Of a stretch of 59,460 bases of DNA, positions 1 to 8,814 are shown piece by piece; position 1 is the stretch's first letter; each line of letters starts with the position of its first letter. The stretch is from Verrucomicrobiales bacterium. GTDB taxonomy: Bacteria > Verrucomicrobiota > Verrucomicrobiia > Limisphaerales > UBA1100. The position numbers were made by a program, and so were the translations under genes. The stretch spans positions 1 to 59,460 of the forward strand of contig SYLI01000026.1 in the NCBI GenBank assembly GCA_005809105.1. Reading direction: 5' to 3'. The notes under the pieces are model-generated. The model was not told where the DNA came from. It worked only from the letters and a program-made list of their open reading frames with translations, and ran no database searches.

Positions 1-273
1 CACGTAGTCGGCGTGGCCCGGGCAGTCCACGTGGGCATAGTGGCGGTTGTCGCTCTCGTATTCCACGTGCGAGGCGGCGATCGTCACCGTCTTGGTCTCG
101 TCACGCACCGTGCCACCCTTGGTGATCTCAGCGTAGGAGATGGGAGTGGCCATTCCCTTCTTGGCCTGCACCGCCACCAGCGCGGCAGCGAGCGTGGACT
201 TGCCGTGGTCCACGTGGCCGATGGTGCCGATGTTGACGTGCGGTTTCTTCCGTTCAAACGCTTCTTTTGCCAT
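1..273 (-). CDS. tuf: Elongation factor Tu, N-terminal part (cut by window edge)
   Basis: Translational GTPase that delivers aminoacyl-tRNA to the ribosome. The 91 visible residues begin [20 protein letters not shown] and contain the G1/P-loop GHVDHGKST at residues 19-27, the switch I region [10 protein letters not shown] and the G3 motif DCPGH near the window edge, all typical of EF-Tu. The ATG at 273 is the family's usual start, and GGA lies about 9 nt upstream of it. A tRNA-Thr gene ends 39 nt upstream on the same strand, the common bacterial tRNA-tuf arrangement, so the two are probably co-transcribed. The rest of the gene lies outside the window. Identity is very secure. Confidence 0.97.
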   Translation of the reverse strand, partial: MAKEAFERKKPHVNIGTIGHVDHGKSTLAAALVAVQAKKGMATPISYAEITKGGTVRDETKTVTIAASHVEYESDNRHYAHVDCPGHADYV

Positions 274-312
274 GACGTGCTATCCAGTTTTAGTTTTTCT
301 CGAGCTCACTTC

Positions 313-388
313 TGGAGCCCATGATCGGGCTTGAACCGATGACCTCGTCCTTACCAAGGACGTGCTCTACCAACTGAGCTACATGGGC
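313..388 (-). tRNA. tRNA-Thr (anticodon GGT)
   Basis: A 76-nt cloverleaf on the minus strand. The acceptor arms GCCCATG and CATGGGC pair perfectly, the D-arm is GCTC...GAGC, the anticodon stem CGTCC/GGACG encloses loop TTGGTAA with anticodon GGT, and the T-arm carries GGTTCAAGCCC. The 3' CCA is encoded. It stands directly upstream of tuf. Confidence 0.96.
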
Positions 389-597
389 GCCCCAAAAAAC
401 GCCCTTTCCAAATTCTCAACGCCCCCACGGGTTTCGTCTCTGCCAAAAATGACAACAAGACCCCGCTCCATATTTCCTTTCCAAGGAATAATACGGCCGG
501 GTTTACTGCGTGTTTTTTCTACTTTTGCCTCTGGCAGTCCTTGTGGGGGCGACCAGCGACGGGGCGAGAAAGTACCCTTCCGGCGTTCATGGTCAAC

Positions 598-622
598 CCT
601 TTTTTGGGAAATCCCAAAAAAA
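598..622 (-). terminator. Probable intrinsic terminator after rnhC
   Basis: Perfect 9-bp stem TTTTTTGGG / CCCAAAAAA with a 4-nt loop, beginning 5 nt after the stop codon of the RNase HIII gene. On the minus strand the hairpin is followed by AAAGGG, but its own arms supply the T-run, so it could work in both directions. The core has only three G:C pairs, so strength is uncertain. The rest of 389-627 shows no gene. Confidence 0.55.
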
Positions 623-627
623 GTTGT

Positions 628-1623
628 TCACGGCCCTCCCCCGCCCGTCTTTGCCCGCCATGGAATCTTGGGCGGCTCGGGCAATCCCTGCGCCCGATAG
701 GACGTGCGAAAGTGCATCTTGGCGACCTTGCTCAACCCGGCCAGTCCTTGATTCTGAAAGAGATCCACGGCAGCCGCATCCACCGCCGCACTGGCTCCCT
801 TGGGAAGTTTCACACCCGCCTGCTGCTCCAACGCTGCCAGCCGGCTGACAAACTCGTGCCGAGCCAGAATGGACGCCGCCGCGACGGCGATGTCCGCCTC
901 GGCCTTGTGTCGCTGCACCAGCTCAATCTGCCTTCCCATCTCCATGAGGGCGCGCGCCACGGTGGCTTTGTCCGACGCGAACTGGTCGCTGATGGCGCGG
1001 ATGGGGGGCGGAATCATGCGGTGCTTCTGGCCCATGAGATTCTCAATCACCCGCGCGTGGCCCCAAGCCAGGATCCGGTTGACGCTTCCCAGTTTCGCAT
1101 GCAGGCGGTTGTACGCCTCGTTGCCGATGGCCACGACGCTCTGCACACAACCCGGCGTGCCGGAAATCAACGCCGCCAGACGGGCGATCACCTTGTCGCT
1201 GGAGATGTGCTTGGAATCACGGACGCCCGAATCCTTCCACGCCTCCACCACCGCGCCGTTGACGTACACGCCGGCGACGCAAAGCGGCCCGAAGAAGTCG
1301 CCCTTGCCTGATTCATCCACGCCCAGCCGTGCGTCGAGCCATCCTGGATTCACCTGCGCCTCGTAGCCCATTCGCGCCTGCATCAAAACCACCGGCTCCA
1401 TGGTGAATTCCCAAAACTCCGGCGCGCCCTTGCCCTGCGCCACGAGCTTGCCGCTGGTGTAAAGCACCACATTCACGGAGGGGCTGGCGGCGGCGAATCG
1501 CGCGTGCGGCACCTTGCGAAATTCCCAGCCGCGCTCGCGCAGCAGCGCTTCAAGGCGCGCGGCTTGCTCGTCGTCGAGCGCGCAGGTGTAGGTCGAGGTT
1601 GGCTTCAATGTTGGCACCAGCAT
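628..1623 (-). CDS. rnhC: Ribonuclease HIII
   Basis: Endonuclease that cleaves RNA in RNA-DNA hybrids. The 331-residue protein has the HIII layout: an N-terminal TBP-like substrate-binding domain (about 1-90, DUF3378 type) followed by an RNase HII-like catalytic domain that begins with DESGKGD at residues 103-109, giving the first Asp-Glu pair. RDSK and DQF motifs follow. The frame stays open to 1731, but I chose the ATG at 1623 because AGAAGG lies 8 nt upstream and the family N-terminus aligns there. This also avoids overlap with the divergent mutY. The order D-E at the active site separates HIII from HII. High confidence. Confidence 0.93.
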   Translation of the reverse strand: MLVPTLKPTSTYTCALDDEQAARLEALLRERGWEFRKVPHARFAAASPSVNVVLYTSGKLVAQGKGAPEFWEFTMEPVVLMQARMGYEAQVNPGWLDARLGVDESGKGDFFGPLCVAGVYVNGAVVEAWKDSGVRDSKHISSDKVIARLAALISGTPGCVQSVVAIGNEAYNRLHAKLGSVNRILAWGHARVIENLMGQKHRMIPPPIRAISDQFASDKATVARALMEMGRQIELVQRHKAEADIAVAAASILARHEFVSRLAALEQQAGVKLPKGASAAVDAAAVDLFQNQGLAGLSKVAKMHFRTSYRAQGLPEPPKIPWRAKTGGGGP

Positions 1624-1723
1624 CGGGCAAACCTTCTGCGCGCAGCAAGCCTCCAGTACCCCAAGGGAGAATTGCGCTTCCCCGGCAGGGCCCCACCGGA
1701 GTACACGTTGCCCCCCGCACCGC

Positions 1724-2818
1724 ATGCCCAAGTCCGACTTCCAAACGCAGGCTGCGCGCCGAACCGCCCGCGCTCTGCTTGCCTGGTATCAGCGCCATGC
1801 TCGCGACCTCCCATGGCGGCACACGAGCGACCCTTACGCCATCTGGGTGGCTGAGGTCATGCTGCAGCAAACGCAAGTGGCAACGGTCGTTTCCTACTGG
1901 AGGCGTTGGATGTCGGAGCTGCCTGACGTTGCTTCGCTGGCAGCCGCCCCGATGGACCGCATTCTAAGGCTCTGGGAAGGACTGGGCTACTACCGTCGTG
2001 CACGCCATCTGCATGAGGCGGCAGCGCATATCCTCGCCCACCATCGCGGTCGGTTTCCAAAGCAGTTCGAGGATATTTTGGCACTTCCGGGAGTGGGGCG
2101 TTACACCGCCGGCGCCATTTCCAGCATCGCCTTCGATCAGCCCTCGCCCGTTCTGGATGGCAATGTCATCCGTGTGCTGGCTCGTTTCTGCGGCATTGCA
2201 GGCGACCCGCGTCGCAGCGCAACCAACCAGACCCTCTGGGGCATTTCGGCGGCGCTCGTTTCTGCCGCCCACGCGATGGGCGAACATTGCGGCGCACTCA
2301 ATCAATCACTGATGGAGCTGGGTGCGACCACCTGCACGGCGCGCAACGCCGCATGCAGCCTGTGCCCCGTGCGACGCGCCTGCGTGGCCCGCCGGGAGAA
2401 TCGCGTGGAAAGCCTGCCGGCCCTGCCCAAGCGAGCGCGCCCCACGCAAGTGCGTGAGGTGGCGTTTGTCTTGCAACGCCAGGGGCGTGTCCTGATGCGG
2501 CGGCGTCCCAAGGCGGGGATCAACGCCGGACTGTGGGAATTCCCCACCTCCCCATTGCCGCATGGTGCGACTGCCACGGCAGCCGCTCGCGCACAGTTTG
2601 GCGCACAGGCACACATCACTCCCCTCATGGTGGTTCGCCACAGCATTACCACGCGGCGCATCAGCCTGATCGGCGTGCGTGTGGAGGCGCCGCGCGGCCT
2701 GTCTGCGGCACCCCTTCTTCGCGGGGGACGGTGGTGTGGCCCGGAAGTGCTGGCGGCTCTGCCGCTGGCAAGGGCGCACCGGCGACTGGCACAGGGCCTG
2801 TCAGCAACTCGGTCTTGA
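1724..2818 (+). CDS. mutY: A/G-specific adenine DNA glycosylase
   Basis: Base-excision repair enzyme that removes adenine mispaired with 8-oxoguanine. The 364 residues hold the HhH-GPD fold with catalytic Glu44 in EVMLQQTQ, the helix-hairpin-helix LPGVGRYTAG (121-130) and catalytic Asp145 in LDGNVIRVL. A 4Fe-4S cluster loop follows as C204-X6-C211-X2-C214-X5-C220. The C-terminal part (about 245-355) is the NUDIX-like domain that reads 8-oxoG, with NAGLWEFP visible. Length is normal for MutY. The start ATG at 1724 lies 100 nt from the divergent rnhC start. A membrane protein gene follows 31 nt after the stop and may be co-transcribed. Confidence 0.96.
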   Translation: MPKSDFQTQAARRTARALLAWYQRHARDLPWRHTSDPYAIWVAEVMLQQTQVATVVSYWRRWMSELPDVASLAAAPMDRILRLWEGLGYYRRARHLHEAAAHILAHHRGRFPKQFEDILALPGVGRYTAGAISSIAFDQPSPVLDGNVIRVLARFCGIAGDPRRSATNQTLWGISAALVSAAHAMGEHCGALNQSLMELGATTCTARNAACSLCPVRRACVARRENRVESLPALPKRARPTQVREVAFVLQRQGRVLMRRRPKAGINAGLWEFPTSPLPHGATATAAARAQFGAQAHITPLMVVRHSITTRRISLIGVRVEAPRGLSAAPLLRGGRWCGPEVLAALPLARAHRRLAQGLSATRS

Positions 2819-2849
2819 GCCGGGGCGTTCCGCGCGCATGCTGGGAGGC

Positions 2850-3377
2850 ATGCAGGATTTGCTGGAGCGAATTCTTTATCACGGCCGGTGGCTGCTCGCA
2901 CCCTTGTATCTGGGGTTGCTGCTGGCGTTGGTCATGCTGGGCTTCAAGTTTGGCCAGGAGTTCTGGCACATCATCCACGGTTGGGAGTTCATCAACATGA
3001 AAGGCCCGGCGCTCACGCTGGCTGTGCTGGAGTTGGTGGACCTGCTGCTGGTGGCCAATCTGCTCATGATGATCATCTTTAGCGGCTACGAGAATTTCGT
3101 GTCCAAGATTGACGCCGCGAAGAATCACGAGGACCGGCCCGAATGGATGGGCACGATCGACTACAGCGGCTTGAAGCTCAAGATCATCGGCTCCATTGTC
3201 GCCATCTCCTCCATCCAGCTGCTCAAGTACTTCATCGAATTCAAGGAGGAGGAATGGAAGAAGGTGGCGTGGATGATTGGGCTGCACATGACCTTCGTGA
3301 TTTCAGGCGTGCTCTTTGCGCTCATGGAGCGCATCTCCCACTCGCCGCCCCAATCGTCAAAATCCCACGGGCACTGA
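2850..3377 (+). CDS. UPF0114 (YqhA-like) inner-membrane protein
   Basis: Integral membrane protein of unknown role, 175 residues. It matches the UPF0114/YqhA family along its length: RWLLAPLYLGLLLALV near the N-terminus, the hallmark FSGYENFVS in the middle, then SIVAISSIQLL and a last hydrophobic segment near GLHMTFVISGVLFALMER. About four membrane helices are predicted by eye. ATG 2850 aligns with the family N-terminus; ATG 2838 is an in-frame alternative, and the GGGAGG just before 2850 is too close to serve it well. The C-terminus is His/Ser rich. It follows mutY in the same direction. Confidence 0.88.
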   Translation: MQDLLERILYHGRWLLAPLYLGLLLALVMLGFKFGQEFWHIIHGWEFINMKGPALTLAVLELVDLLLVANLLMMIIFSGYENFVSKIDAAKNHEDRPEWMGTIDYSGLKLKIIGSIVAISSIQLLKYFIEFKEEEWKKVAWMIGLHMTFVISGVLFALMERISHSPPQSSKSHGH

Positions 3378-3411
3378 CGTGAGTTTGCGCGCATCCCCCG
3401 CGCGGGTGCGC

Positions 3412-3441
3412 TTGCCGAACAAGGGCTGGCCCTGCTAGTGT
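3412..3441 (+). promoter_or_regulatory. Promoter-like pair ahead of a leaderless GTG start
   Basis: TTGCCG (3412-3417), 18-nt spacer, TAGTGT (3436-3441). The GTG at 3449 follows after 7 nt, where transcription would be expected to begin. It is one of several similarly spaced pairs in the window. Confidence 0.5.
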
Positions 3442-3448
3442 GGAGCGC

Positions 3449-4519
3449 GTGTCCGCTCCCTCAGCCCAAGCCGCTGCGAACCTTGGCGACGAATCGCCCC
3501 AGAGCAATCTGCTGCCACTCTGGATTGGGTTGGGAGTGCTCGGCTTGCTCATCATCGGGGCCGTGTTGATTTTCTTCTTTGGCGGTGGCAAGGACTCCGG
3601 TTTTCGCCTCCCTGAACTTTCCAAGGACGAGGTGGAGTGGGTCATTGAGGGAGGGTCGATCGGGGGGGTGAAACAGGCGGACATCAAGCACACCGGCCCT
3701 CTGCGTGAGCTCTTCTTTTCCATACGTCTGGACAAGATGGCGGGCGGCGGCGCCGGGGGCGGTGACAAGGAGGTTTCCGTGGCCTTTGCCTCCTGCCGTT
3801 TGGGCTGGCCCACCAATGATATCATGCGCGTGGTGGCCAGGGACCTCAACGGCACGGCGGTGACGGCGCGGGTGGTGGAATGGGATGCGGAAAAGAAGCG
3901 CAAGCTGGCCGAGGTGATCGTGGTGAAGGGCAAGCTCAAGGGGCCCGCGTATGCCTGGGATGCCGAGGGGCGGCTTCTGCACCAGATGGACTTTGACAAC
4001 GACTTCCCGATCGGAAAGTCCACCACCATCGAGCGCGACGCCGAGGGCAAGGAGGTGCGCCGCCGCCTGCTCTGGTGGGACAAGGATCGCTTTAGCACCG
4101 AGCAGGTGTATCTCATGGCCTCCAACCGCATCGACTGGATTGCGGAGTATGAGAACAGCCGCTTGAAAGTGCTGCGCCGTTGGGTCAACAAGAGCTACGA
4201 GCCCTTCACCGACCCCGGCTCGGGCGAGCTCAAGCGCGTGGACAAGAAAATCGTGTTCCAAGTGGTGCCCGGCCGGCGGTTTCAGAAGATCATGCTCAGC
4301 AGCTTTGACGTCTTTGGAATGCCCAAGGAGGCCGGCGGCTTTGTGGACATGGAAGGCAACACGGCCAAGAACCCCACCTTTGGCGACATGAAAGAGACCA
4401 CCAAGGACACGCCTTGGGAACAGGAGATTGGCGCGCTCTTTACGGGCAAGACCGGGGATTTGAGCAAGTCGCGATTTGACAAGGAGGAACAGCCCGGCGG
4501 CAGGGGCGGCCGACGCTGA
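3449..4519 (+). CDS. Membrane-anchored hypothetical protein
   Basis: I do not recognise this 356-residue protein. A short polar N-terminus is followed by one strong membrane segment (about residues 22-44, LWIGLGVLGLLIIGAVLIFF) and a large soluble part rich in charged beta-strand-like stretches, ending in a Gly/Arg tail. The soluble part would face outside if the segment is an uncleaved signal anchor. GTG 3449 is preferred over GTG 3440 because a promoter-like TAGTGT ends 7 nt before it and no Shine-Dalgarno is visible. The downstream gene is convergent. Function unknown. Confidence 0.78.
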   Translation: MSAPSAQAAANLGDESPQSNLLPLWIGLGVLGLLIIGAVLIFFFGGGKDSGFRLPELSKDEVEWVIEGGSIGGVKQADIKHTGPLRELFFSIRLDKMAGGGAGGGDKEVSVAFASCRLGWPTNDIMRVVARDLNGTAVTARVVEWDAEKKRKLAEVIVVKGKLKGPAYAWDAEGRLLHQMDFDNDFPIGKSTTIERDAEGKEVRRRLLWWDKDRFSTEQVYLMASNRIDWIAEYENSRLKVLRRWVNKSYEPFTDPGSGELKRVDKKIVFQVVPGRRFQKIMLSSFDVFGMPKEAGGFVDMEGNTAKNPTFGDMKETTKDTPWEQEIGALFTGKTGDLSKSRFDKEEQPGGRGGRR

Positions 4520-4536
4520 CGCCGCAGAGCAGGTTC

Positions 4537-5862
4537 TTACGCCGTCTGATAGGAGGACATGATCATCTGGAACGCCCCCAGAATGATCGAGAGAACGAAC
4601 CCGGCTGCACCCGCCAGGAACATGTAGATGAGCCACTGGGGCACGTCCTCCATCTTGCGGGCCTTGGAGCAGTATTCCTCGTACACCACTGCGAAGGACG
4701 ACGCGGACACCGCCATGGCGAACACCACCGCCACCGCGCCCACCACGATCAGGAGAATGCCCCCCACCATCGCACCGGTGTCGCCGGTGGAAAGCACGCG
4801 CCCCATGCCCATCAGCGCCACTCCCAGCAGCACAAACAAAATTACCAGCCCCACGTAGAAGGCCATCCCCATTACGTCCTTCTTCGTCACGTCCCGGCTC
4901 AGTTCCATCGCCTCCCAAAAGCCCATCTTGTAATGGGCCACGAGCGGCACGGCGAACATCCAGCACAACGTGAGGTAGATCGGCGGCACCACGATCAGCG
5001 CCGTGCCCAGAAAGAGGCTGAGCTTGGCGAGGAAGGACATCGTTCCCAGCGTGGTGAAGAATGCCGAAAGCTGCGCCACCCCCGTCCACAGGGCCGCCTG
5101 AATCATGGCCCACGCGTCGTCCAGCGACTTGGGTTCCGTCACAACCGCCATCGCCGAACCGGCGACAATGGACAGGGCATCCCACACACCGGAGAGTTCC
5201 GCGCCCACCACGTAGAGATCGAAACGGTACACCCCGCCCCAGATGAGCAGGATTCCCGGCACCACCGACACCAACGCGATGGCCCACGGGACAACCCACG
5301 CCAGCATCAACTGGGGGAACCGGGCGCCAAACCCCATGAAAATCAGCCCGACGCCTCCCTTGCGCGAGCGTTTTTTCTGCAAAAAGAACATGAAGGCGCC
5401 TCCCAGGAACGGTCCCGCCGGCACCACCAGCAAGGCGGAGATCAAACCCAGGGGCAGGAGGATCAACGCCGCCAGCAGCATGGCCCAAGGATGCAACTGG
5501 AAGAAAATCCAGCCGTTGTAGAGACAGGTGTCCGCCTCCATCTCATGGGGCCGCTTGCGGATGTCCTCGGGCAACTCCTCCACCTTGCGCACGGGTTCGG
5601 CCTCGCCACCAGGTTGTGCGCCGGCGCCATGACCCTGGGGGGCCGGGGCCGCACGAGGCGCGGGAGGTGGAGGTTTCGCCGGGGGGGCGGCAGGGTTGCC
5701 GAGGTTGACACCGGGCACGGCATCCAATGTCACCCATCCGCTGCAGCCCTCGTACCAAGCCATGTCGGTTGGCAGCACCGAGCCTTCCGCAAGGTAGGCA
5801 TTGAGCTGGTCGACCGTGTAGGGGCCAAATTGCTGGCCCGCTCGTTCCAGATGCACGATCAT
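4537..5862 (-). CDS. GYF-domain polytopic membrane protein
   Basis: A 441-residue membrane protein of unknown role. The N-terminal 50 residues form a GYF_2 (DUF4339) domain: QFGPYTVDQLNAYL, then MAWYEGCSGWVTL. A Pro/Ala-rich linker (about 58-100) leads to a membrane region with roughly seven or eight hydrophobic segments. This GYF-plus-membrane layout is frequent in Verrucomicrobiota and Planctomycetota, where the GYF domain is thought to bind proline-rich partners. ATG 5862 begins exactly at the GYF domain, so the longer open frame up to 5997 was rejected. It is transcribed away from the small lipoprotein gene at 5958. Confidence 0.85.
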   Translation of the reverse strand: MIVHLERAGQQFGPYTVDQLNAYLAEGSVLPTDMAWYEGCSGWVTLDAVPGVNLGNPAAPPAKPPPPAPRAAPAPQGHGAGAQPGGEAEPVRKVEELPEDIRKRPHEMEADTCLYNGWIFFQLHPWAMLLAALILLPLGLISALLVVPAGPFLGGAFMFFLQKKRSRKGGVGLIFMGFGARFPQLMLAWVVPWAIALVSVVPGILLIWGGVYRFDLYVVGAELSGVWDALSIVAGSAMAVVTEPKSLDDAWAMIQAALWTGVAQLSAFFTTLGTMSFLAKLSLFLGTALIVVPPIYLTLCWMFAVPLVAHYKMGFWEAMELSRDVTKKDVMGMAFYVGLVILFVLLGVALMGMGRVLSTGDTGAMVGGILLIVVGAVAVVFAMAVSASSFAVVYEEYCSKARKMEDVPQWLIYMFLAGAAGFVLSIILGAFQMIMSSYQTA

Positions 5863-5878
5863 GACTTTGAGAGAGAGG

Positions 5879-5908
5879 ATTGAACCATGACGGCGGCCAG
5901 CCCGGCAA
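5879..5908 (-). promoter_or_regulatory. Candidate promoter for the GYF-domain gene
   Basis: On the minus strand TTGCCG (5903-5908), 18-nt spacer, TTCAAT (5879-5884), 16 nt before the ATG at 5862. The -10 match is only moderate. Confidence 0.35.
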
Positions 5909-5921
5909 GCGCTGGCGTGAG

Positions 5922-5950
5922 TTGCCTTTGAGGCACTGACCAAATAATGT
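5922..5950 (+). promoter_or_regulatory. Promoter-like pair ahead of a leaderless ATG start
   Basis: TTGCCT (5922-5927), 17-nt spacer, TAATGT (5945-5950), then 7 nt to ATG 5958. The spacing is optimal for a housekeeping sigma factor and leaves no room for a ribosome binding site. Confidence 0.55.
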
Positions 5951-5957
5951 GCCCCGC

Positions 5958-6338
5958 ATGTGGACGGGTTGGATGGCTGCGGGTTGTCTTGCGACACTCC
6001 TTATGGGGTGCGGCGAGCGCCCGGCTGTGCCAAGCCAAACACCCCAGAGCCGTTCCGTTGTCGCGATTGCCGGCAACGCCACGGCACCCGCGGATGCCAA
6101 CGCCACGGTTTCACGCGGCGTCGTCGCCCATGTCCCTGCCGCGTTGGGTGTGTGTGTGGTGGAGTTTCACGAACCGGCACTGCCCTCAGCAGGCAGCGCG
6201 TTGTGGGTTTACCGTGCCGACCAGCGCGTGGCGGAACTGGTGGTTCAGGAGGGTCGCGAGCAGGGCTTTGTGCTGGCGGAAATCAGAACCGGCGAGCCTC
6301 AGGCGGGAGACGAAGTGCGGGTCGCCTCCCGGAAATGA
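5958..6338 (+). CDS. Small lipoprotein, unknown function
   Basis: A 126-residue protein with a lipoprotein signal: MWTGWMAAGCLATL followed by lipobox LLMGC, with Cys18 as the lipid attachment site. The mature part is a Ser/Ala-rich linker and one compact beta-rich domain (about 45-126) that includes GSALWVYRADQRVAELVV and ends QAGDEVRVASRK. This is reminiscent of a small barrel of the kind used in secretion or efflux adaptor proteins, but no family was recognised. ATG 5958 is chosen over GTG 5949 because the likely -10 element overlaps the GTG. Confidence 0.72.
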   Translation: MWTGWMAAGCLATLLMGCGERPAVPSQTPQSRSVVAIAGNATAPADANATVSRGVVAHVPAALGVCVVEFHEPALPSAGSALWVYRADQRVAELVVQEGREQGFVLAEIRTGEPQAGDEVRVASRK

Positions 6339-6401
6339 ACCCTGGGAGACCGGGCCTAGACTGAGGCTTTGAAAGCGCGGCTATTCTACGCTGCCGCCTT
6401 A

Positions 6402-8180
6402 TCAGCGCTTTTCGCCGGGCTTGTCGGTGGGAGTCGCCTCGGCGGCATTAGCCCGAATGGCCAAATCCGCCCGACCAACACGCGCGCGGCCTTCCACGCG
6501 CGATTGCATCAAGGATTGCTGGGAGGGCGGCGCACTCAACCGACGCACGGTGGATTCTGCTTTCCCGCCCGCAGGCCCTGCACCACCGGCACCACCTCCG
6601 CCAAAGCCGCCCCCGGCTGTGGCCATCACACGAGGTGCCAGCGGCGAGGATCCTTCCCCCGCGGAGTATCCCGAAAACTCCACGCGCTGCTGCGTGGAAC
6701 GGTTAGTGCCTGCAACTTGGAAATAAAACGCGCTGGGCTCGGTCGAAAGCGCCGCGATGGCGGGGCCGGTCTTGTTCGAGTCTTGGCGCACCATGAGATG
6801 AATCTTGCCATTGGCGCCGCCCACGCCGTCCACCGCGATGAGATAGCGCCCGTTGGTCACTCCCTGAAAGCGCAACTCGCTCGAGGGCCCGTCGGGCACG
6901 TTGTCGTTCCACACAAGCCCGCTCCCCTGGCCAGCGGCGTCGGTGTAAACCAACGGGCGCACCGCCGCGCCAGCCGGAACGAACACCCCAAGCGTGGTGT
7001 CAAAATTGCTGCCGCGCGTTGAAACCGTCACCTCGCCGTTGTAGGCGGTGGTGGCGGTCCACCAAACCGAGCGGCCACGAAAATTAGGAAGCCCTTGCTC
7101 GACGCCTGCTTCAGGCGTCGCACGAAGATTGTGGCCGATCACCATCTGGCCCAGTTCTTGGATGGCAATGCTGTTAGCCACGTTGTCATTGGGCAGCACC
7201 ACGGGCGCCTCTGGCACGGTGGGAACAGCCGGCGGCACCGCGCCAATAACCGGACGCACTCCCCCCGCGGGCGGCGGAGCCACAGGCGCCTGCGGAGCCG
7301 GCCCCACGGCGCCACCCAGGCCTTTTTTCGGGCCGGCGGGCAGCGCCCCCACCAACGCCGAGCGGCTCACCCCCACTGCTGCCAGTGGCAACCCCTGCAA
7401 CCCCTCGGGCGCATTGGCAAAAAGCACCTTCCCAGAATAGACCGATCCGTCACGATCGCGAAGCTGCACCGTGTCGCCTTCGCGTTGCAGCACAAATTCT
7501 GCAAGCACCTGCGTGGCCCAGTCCTTTGAAGCGGTGACATCCGCTTTGGCCTGCTGTTCGTTTCGGTATAACTGCTGGTACTGTTGTCGCGACTTTTGGG
7601 AGGAGATTCCCTGCTCGTGAGCATCAGCAAGGCTGACCCCTTCGCCAGTTCTGGCGCTGGAGCGACGGTCTGCGCCGTCTTGCTTGGACGCCTCTTTCGC
7701 CGCGGCAGCCATATCTCCTTTGGCTGCGGTAGAGAGAACATGAGCCTTTCGTGCAGAGTCAACCTCCGCCCGTCCCCCAACTCGTTGAGCTTCCAAATCT
7801 GCAGCTGCAGTGCCGCCAGTGACAGTAATGCTGTTCTTGTCGGGATGCGCTGCGGATGGCTGTGGCGCCGGAGAGTTCTTGGCAACGTTACCCGAGGTGC
7901 CGCCGGGATGCTGGCGAGGGCCAAACCAGGAGAGGGTGGCGGCGATGACAATGACGGCCGCCACGGCGCTGCCCAGTGACCAACGCCAAAGGATGGCGCC
8001 CCAATCGGCTGGAGCGGCCGAAGCGGCGTCCGTGGTTGCGCGCCAGTGGAGGGCCGCTTCCGACTGCAATACGCGCCGGGTGGCAGGGTGCAATTGCGGC
8101 AGCGGGCCTTGCTCTTCCCGGCGCTTCCGGGAATAAGCCTTAAGCCACTGCTCGGCTTGGTTGTCTGCGTCGTTTGACAT
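6402..8180 (-). CDS. One-pass membrane protein with PPC-like domain, putative anti-sigma partner
   Basis: A 592-residue protein whose start lies 7 nt after the ECF sigma factor stop. Residues 1-62 are a hydrophilic, probably cytoplasmic segment. A single membrane helix follows (about 66-86, SLGSAVAAVIVIAATLSW). The exported part has an Ala/Lys-rich and coiled-coil-prone stretch (about 90-220), a Pro/Ala-rich linker, and a PPC-like beta-sandwich (about 350-470) marked by SVWWTATT, SNFDTTLGVF and YLIAVDGVGG. The tail is Gly-rich. Position and topology suggest it controls the sigma factor, but no HxxxCxxC zinc anti-sigma motif is seen, so the role is inferred. Confidence 0.8.
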   Translation of the reverse strand: MSNDADNQAEQWLKAYSRKRREEQGPLPQLHPATRRVLQSEAALHWRATTDAASAAPADWGAILWRWSLGSAVAAVIVIAATLSWFGPRQHPGGTSGNVAKNSPAPQPSAAHPDKNSITVTGGTAAADLEAQRVGGRAEVDSARKAHVLSTAAKGDMAAAAKEASKQDGADRRSSARTGEGVSLADAHEQGISSQKSRQQYQQLYRNEQQAKADVTASKDWATQVLAEFVLQREGDTVQLRDRDGSVYSGKVLFANAPEGLQGLPLAAVGVSRSALVGALPAGPKKGLGGAVGPAPQAPVAPPPAGGVRPVIGAVPPAVPTVPEAPVVLPNDNVANSIAIQELGQMVIGHNLRATPEAGVEQGLPNFRGRSVWWTATTAYNGEVTVSTRGSNFDTTLGVFVPAGAAVRPLVYTDAAGQGSGLVWNDNVPDGPSSELRFQGVTNGRYLIAVDGVGGANGKIHLMVRQDSNKTGPAIAALSTEPSAFYFQVAGTNRSTQQRVEFSGYSAGEGSSPLAPRVMATAGGGFGGGGAGGAGPAGGKAESTVRRLSAPPSQQSLMQSRVEGRARVGRADLAIRANAAEATPTDKPGEKR

Positions 8181-8187
8181 TGGCCAC

Positions 8188-8814
8188 CTATTTCTTAGAC
8201 GGTAGCACGCCGAGATTCTCCTGCGAAAAAACGGCGCGCAGGGTTCGCTCGAATTTGTCGCGGCATTTGCTCAGCCTCGAACTCACGGTCTTTTCATTCA
8301 AATCGAGCGCCTCGGCGATTTCTGCATACTGCAAATCGGCAAAGTAACGCAATTCAAGAATCTCCTGGCAGGGCCCGCCCATGCGCTCGAGAGCAAGGCT
8401 GACCTGCCGCCAGCGCTCGTCCCGTATCAGCTCCAGATCGGGGGCCGGCAACGGGCTTACAGGATCGACCAGTCGGTGGCCCGCGTCATCCACCGCGTCG
8501 ATGGAGACGGGCAACATGCCACCCCCGCGCTTGGCGGCCATCTGCTTGGCGCGATAATCGCGAGCCTTGTTGGCGGCAATGCGGAAAATCCATGTCTGCA
8601 TCGCGCTCTCGCCATTGAAGCTTCCGAGGTTTCGAACAACCGAAAGAAACGATTCCTGACACACCTCCTCGCAGTCCTCCTGCGTGAAGTCGCCGCAGAG
8701 CTGGAACACGAACCGGCCCGTGGCTGCGTAGTGAAGGTCAAACACCTCATCCCATGCCGAAGGGTCGCCTTGCCGGCAGCGTGAGATGAGTTGACGCTCC
8801 GCCCCGCGGTCCAT
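8188..8814 (-). CDS. ECF-type RNA polymerase sigma factor
   Basis: A 208-residue sigma-70 family protein with region 2 (about 20-95; EEVCQESFLSVVRNL and MQTWIFRIAANKARD, the core-binding and -10 recognition part) and region 4 (about 145-200; LELRYFADLQYAEIAEAL followed by the helix-turn-helix NEKTVSSRLSKCRDKF). Regions 1.1 and 3 are absent, as in ECF factors. ATG 8814 is chosen; an in-frame ATG at 8865 would add 17 unlikely residues. TATCCT lies 6 nt upstream of the ATG, so the message may be leaderless. It is coupled to the membrane protein downstream and diverges from the giant gene at 9050. Confidence 0.93.
   Translation of the reverse strand: MDRGAERQLISRCRQGDPSAWDEVFDLHYAATGRFVFQLCGDFTQEDCEEVCQESFLSVVRNLGSFNGESAMQTWIFRIAANKARDYRAKQMAAKRGGGMLPVSIDAVDDAGHRLVDPVSPLPAPDLELIRDERWRQVSLALERMGGPCQEILELRYFADLQYAEIAEALDLNEKTVSSRLSKCRDKFERTLRAVFSQENLGVLPSKK

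Noticed and set aside
389-627. Possible extra RNA gene or riboswitch between tRNA-Thr and rnhC
   Set aside because: No cloverleaf or known riboswitch core is visible. Only the terminator-like stem at 598-622 stands out, and no convincing promoter for tRNA-Thr/tuf could be singled out.
3461-5488. 675-residue minus-strand open frame
   Set aside because: Overlaps two genes with clear domain or membrane content in other frames; its sequence is His/Gly/Arg-biased with no domain, as expected for high-GC antisense reading.
6369-7022. Plus-strand frame opening with TTG 6369 that reads like a signal peptide (KARLFYAAALSALFAGLVGG) 6 nt after TAGACT
   Set aside because: It has no -35 element, and beyond the first 25 residues it runs antisense to the PPC-domain protein gene with composition typical of a shadow frame. 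A decayed gene start is possible but not supported.
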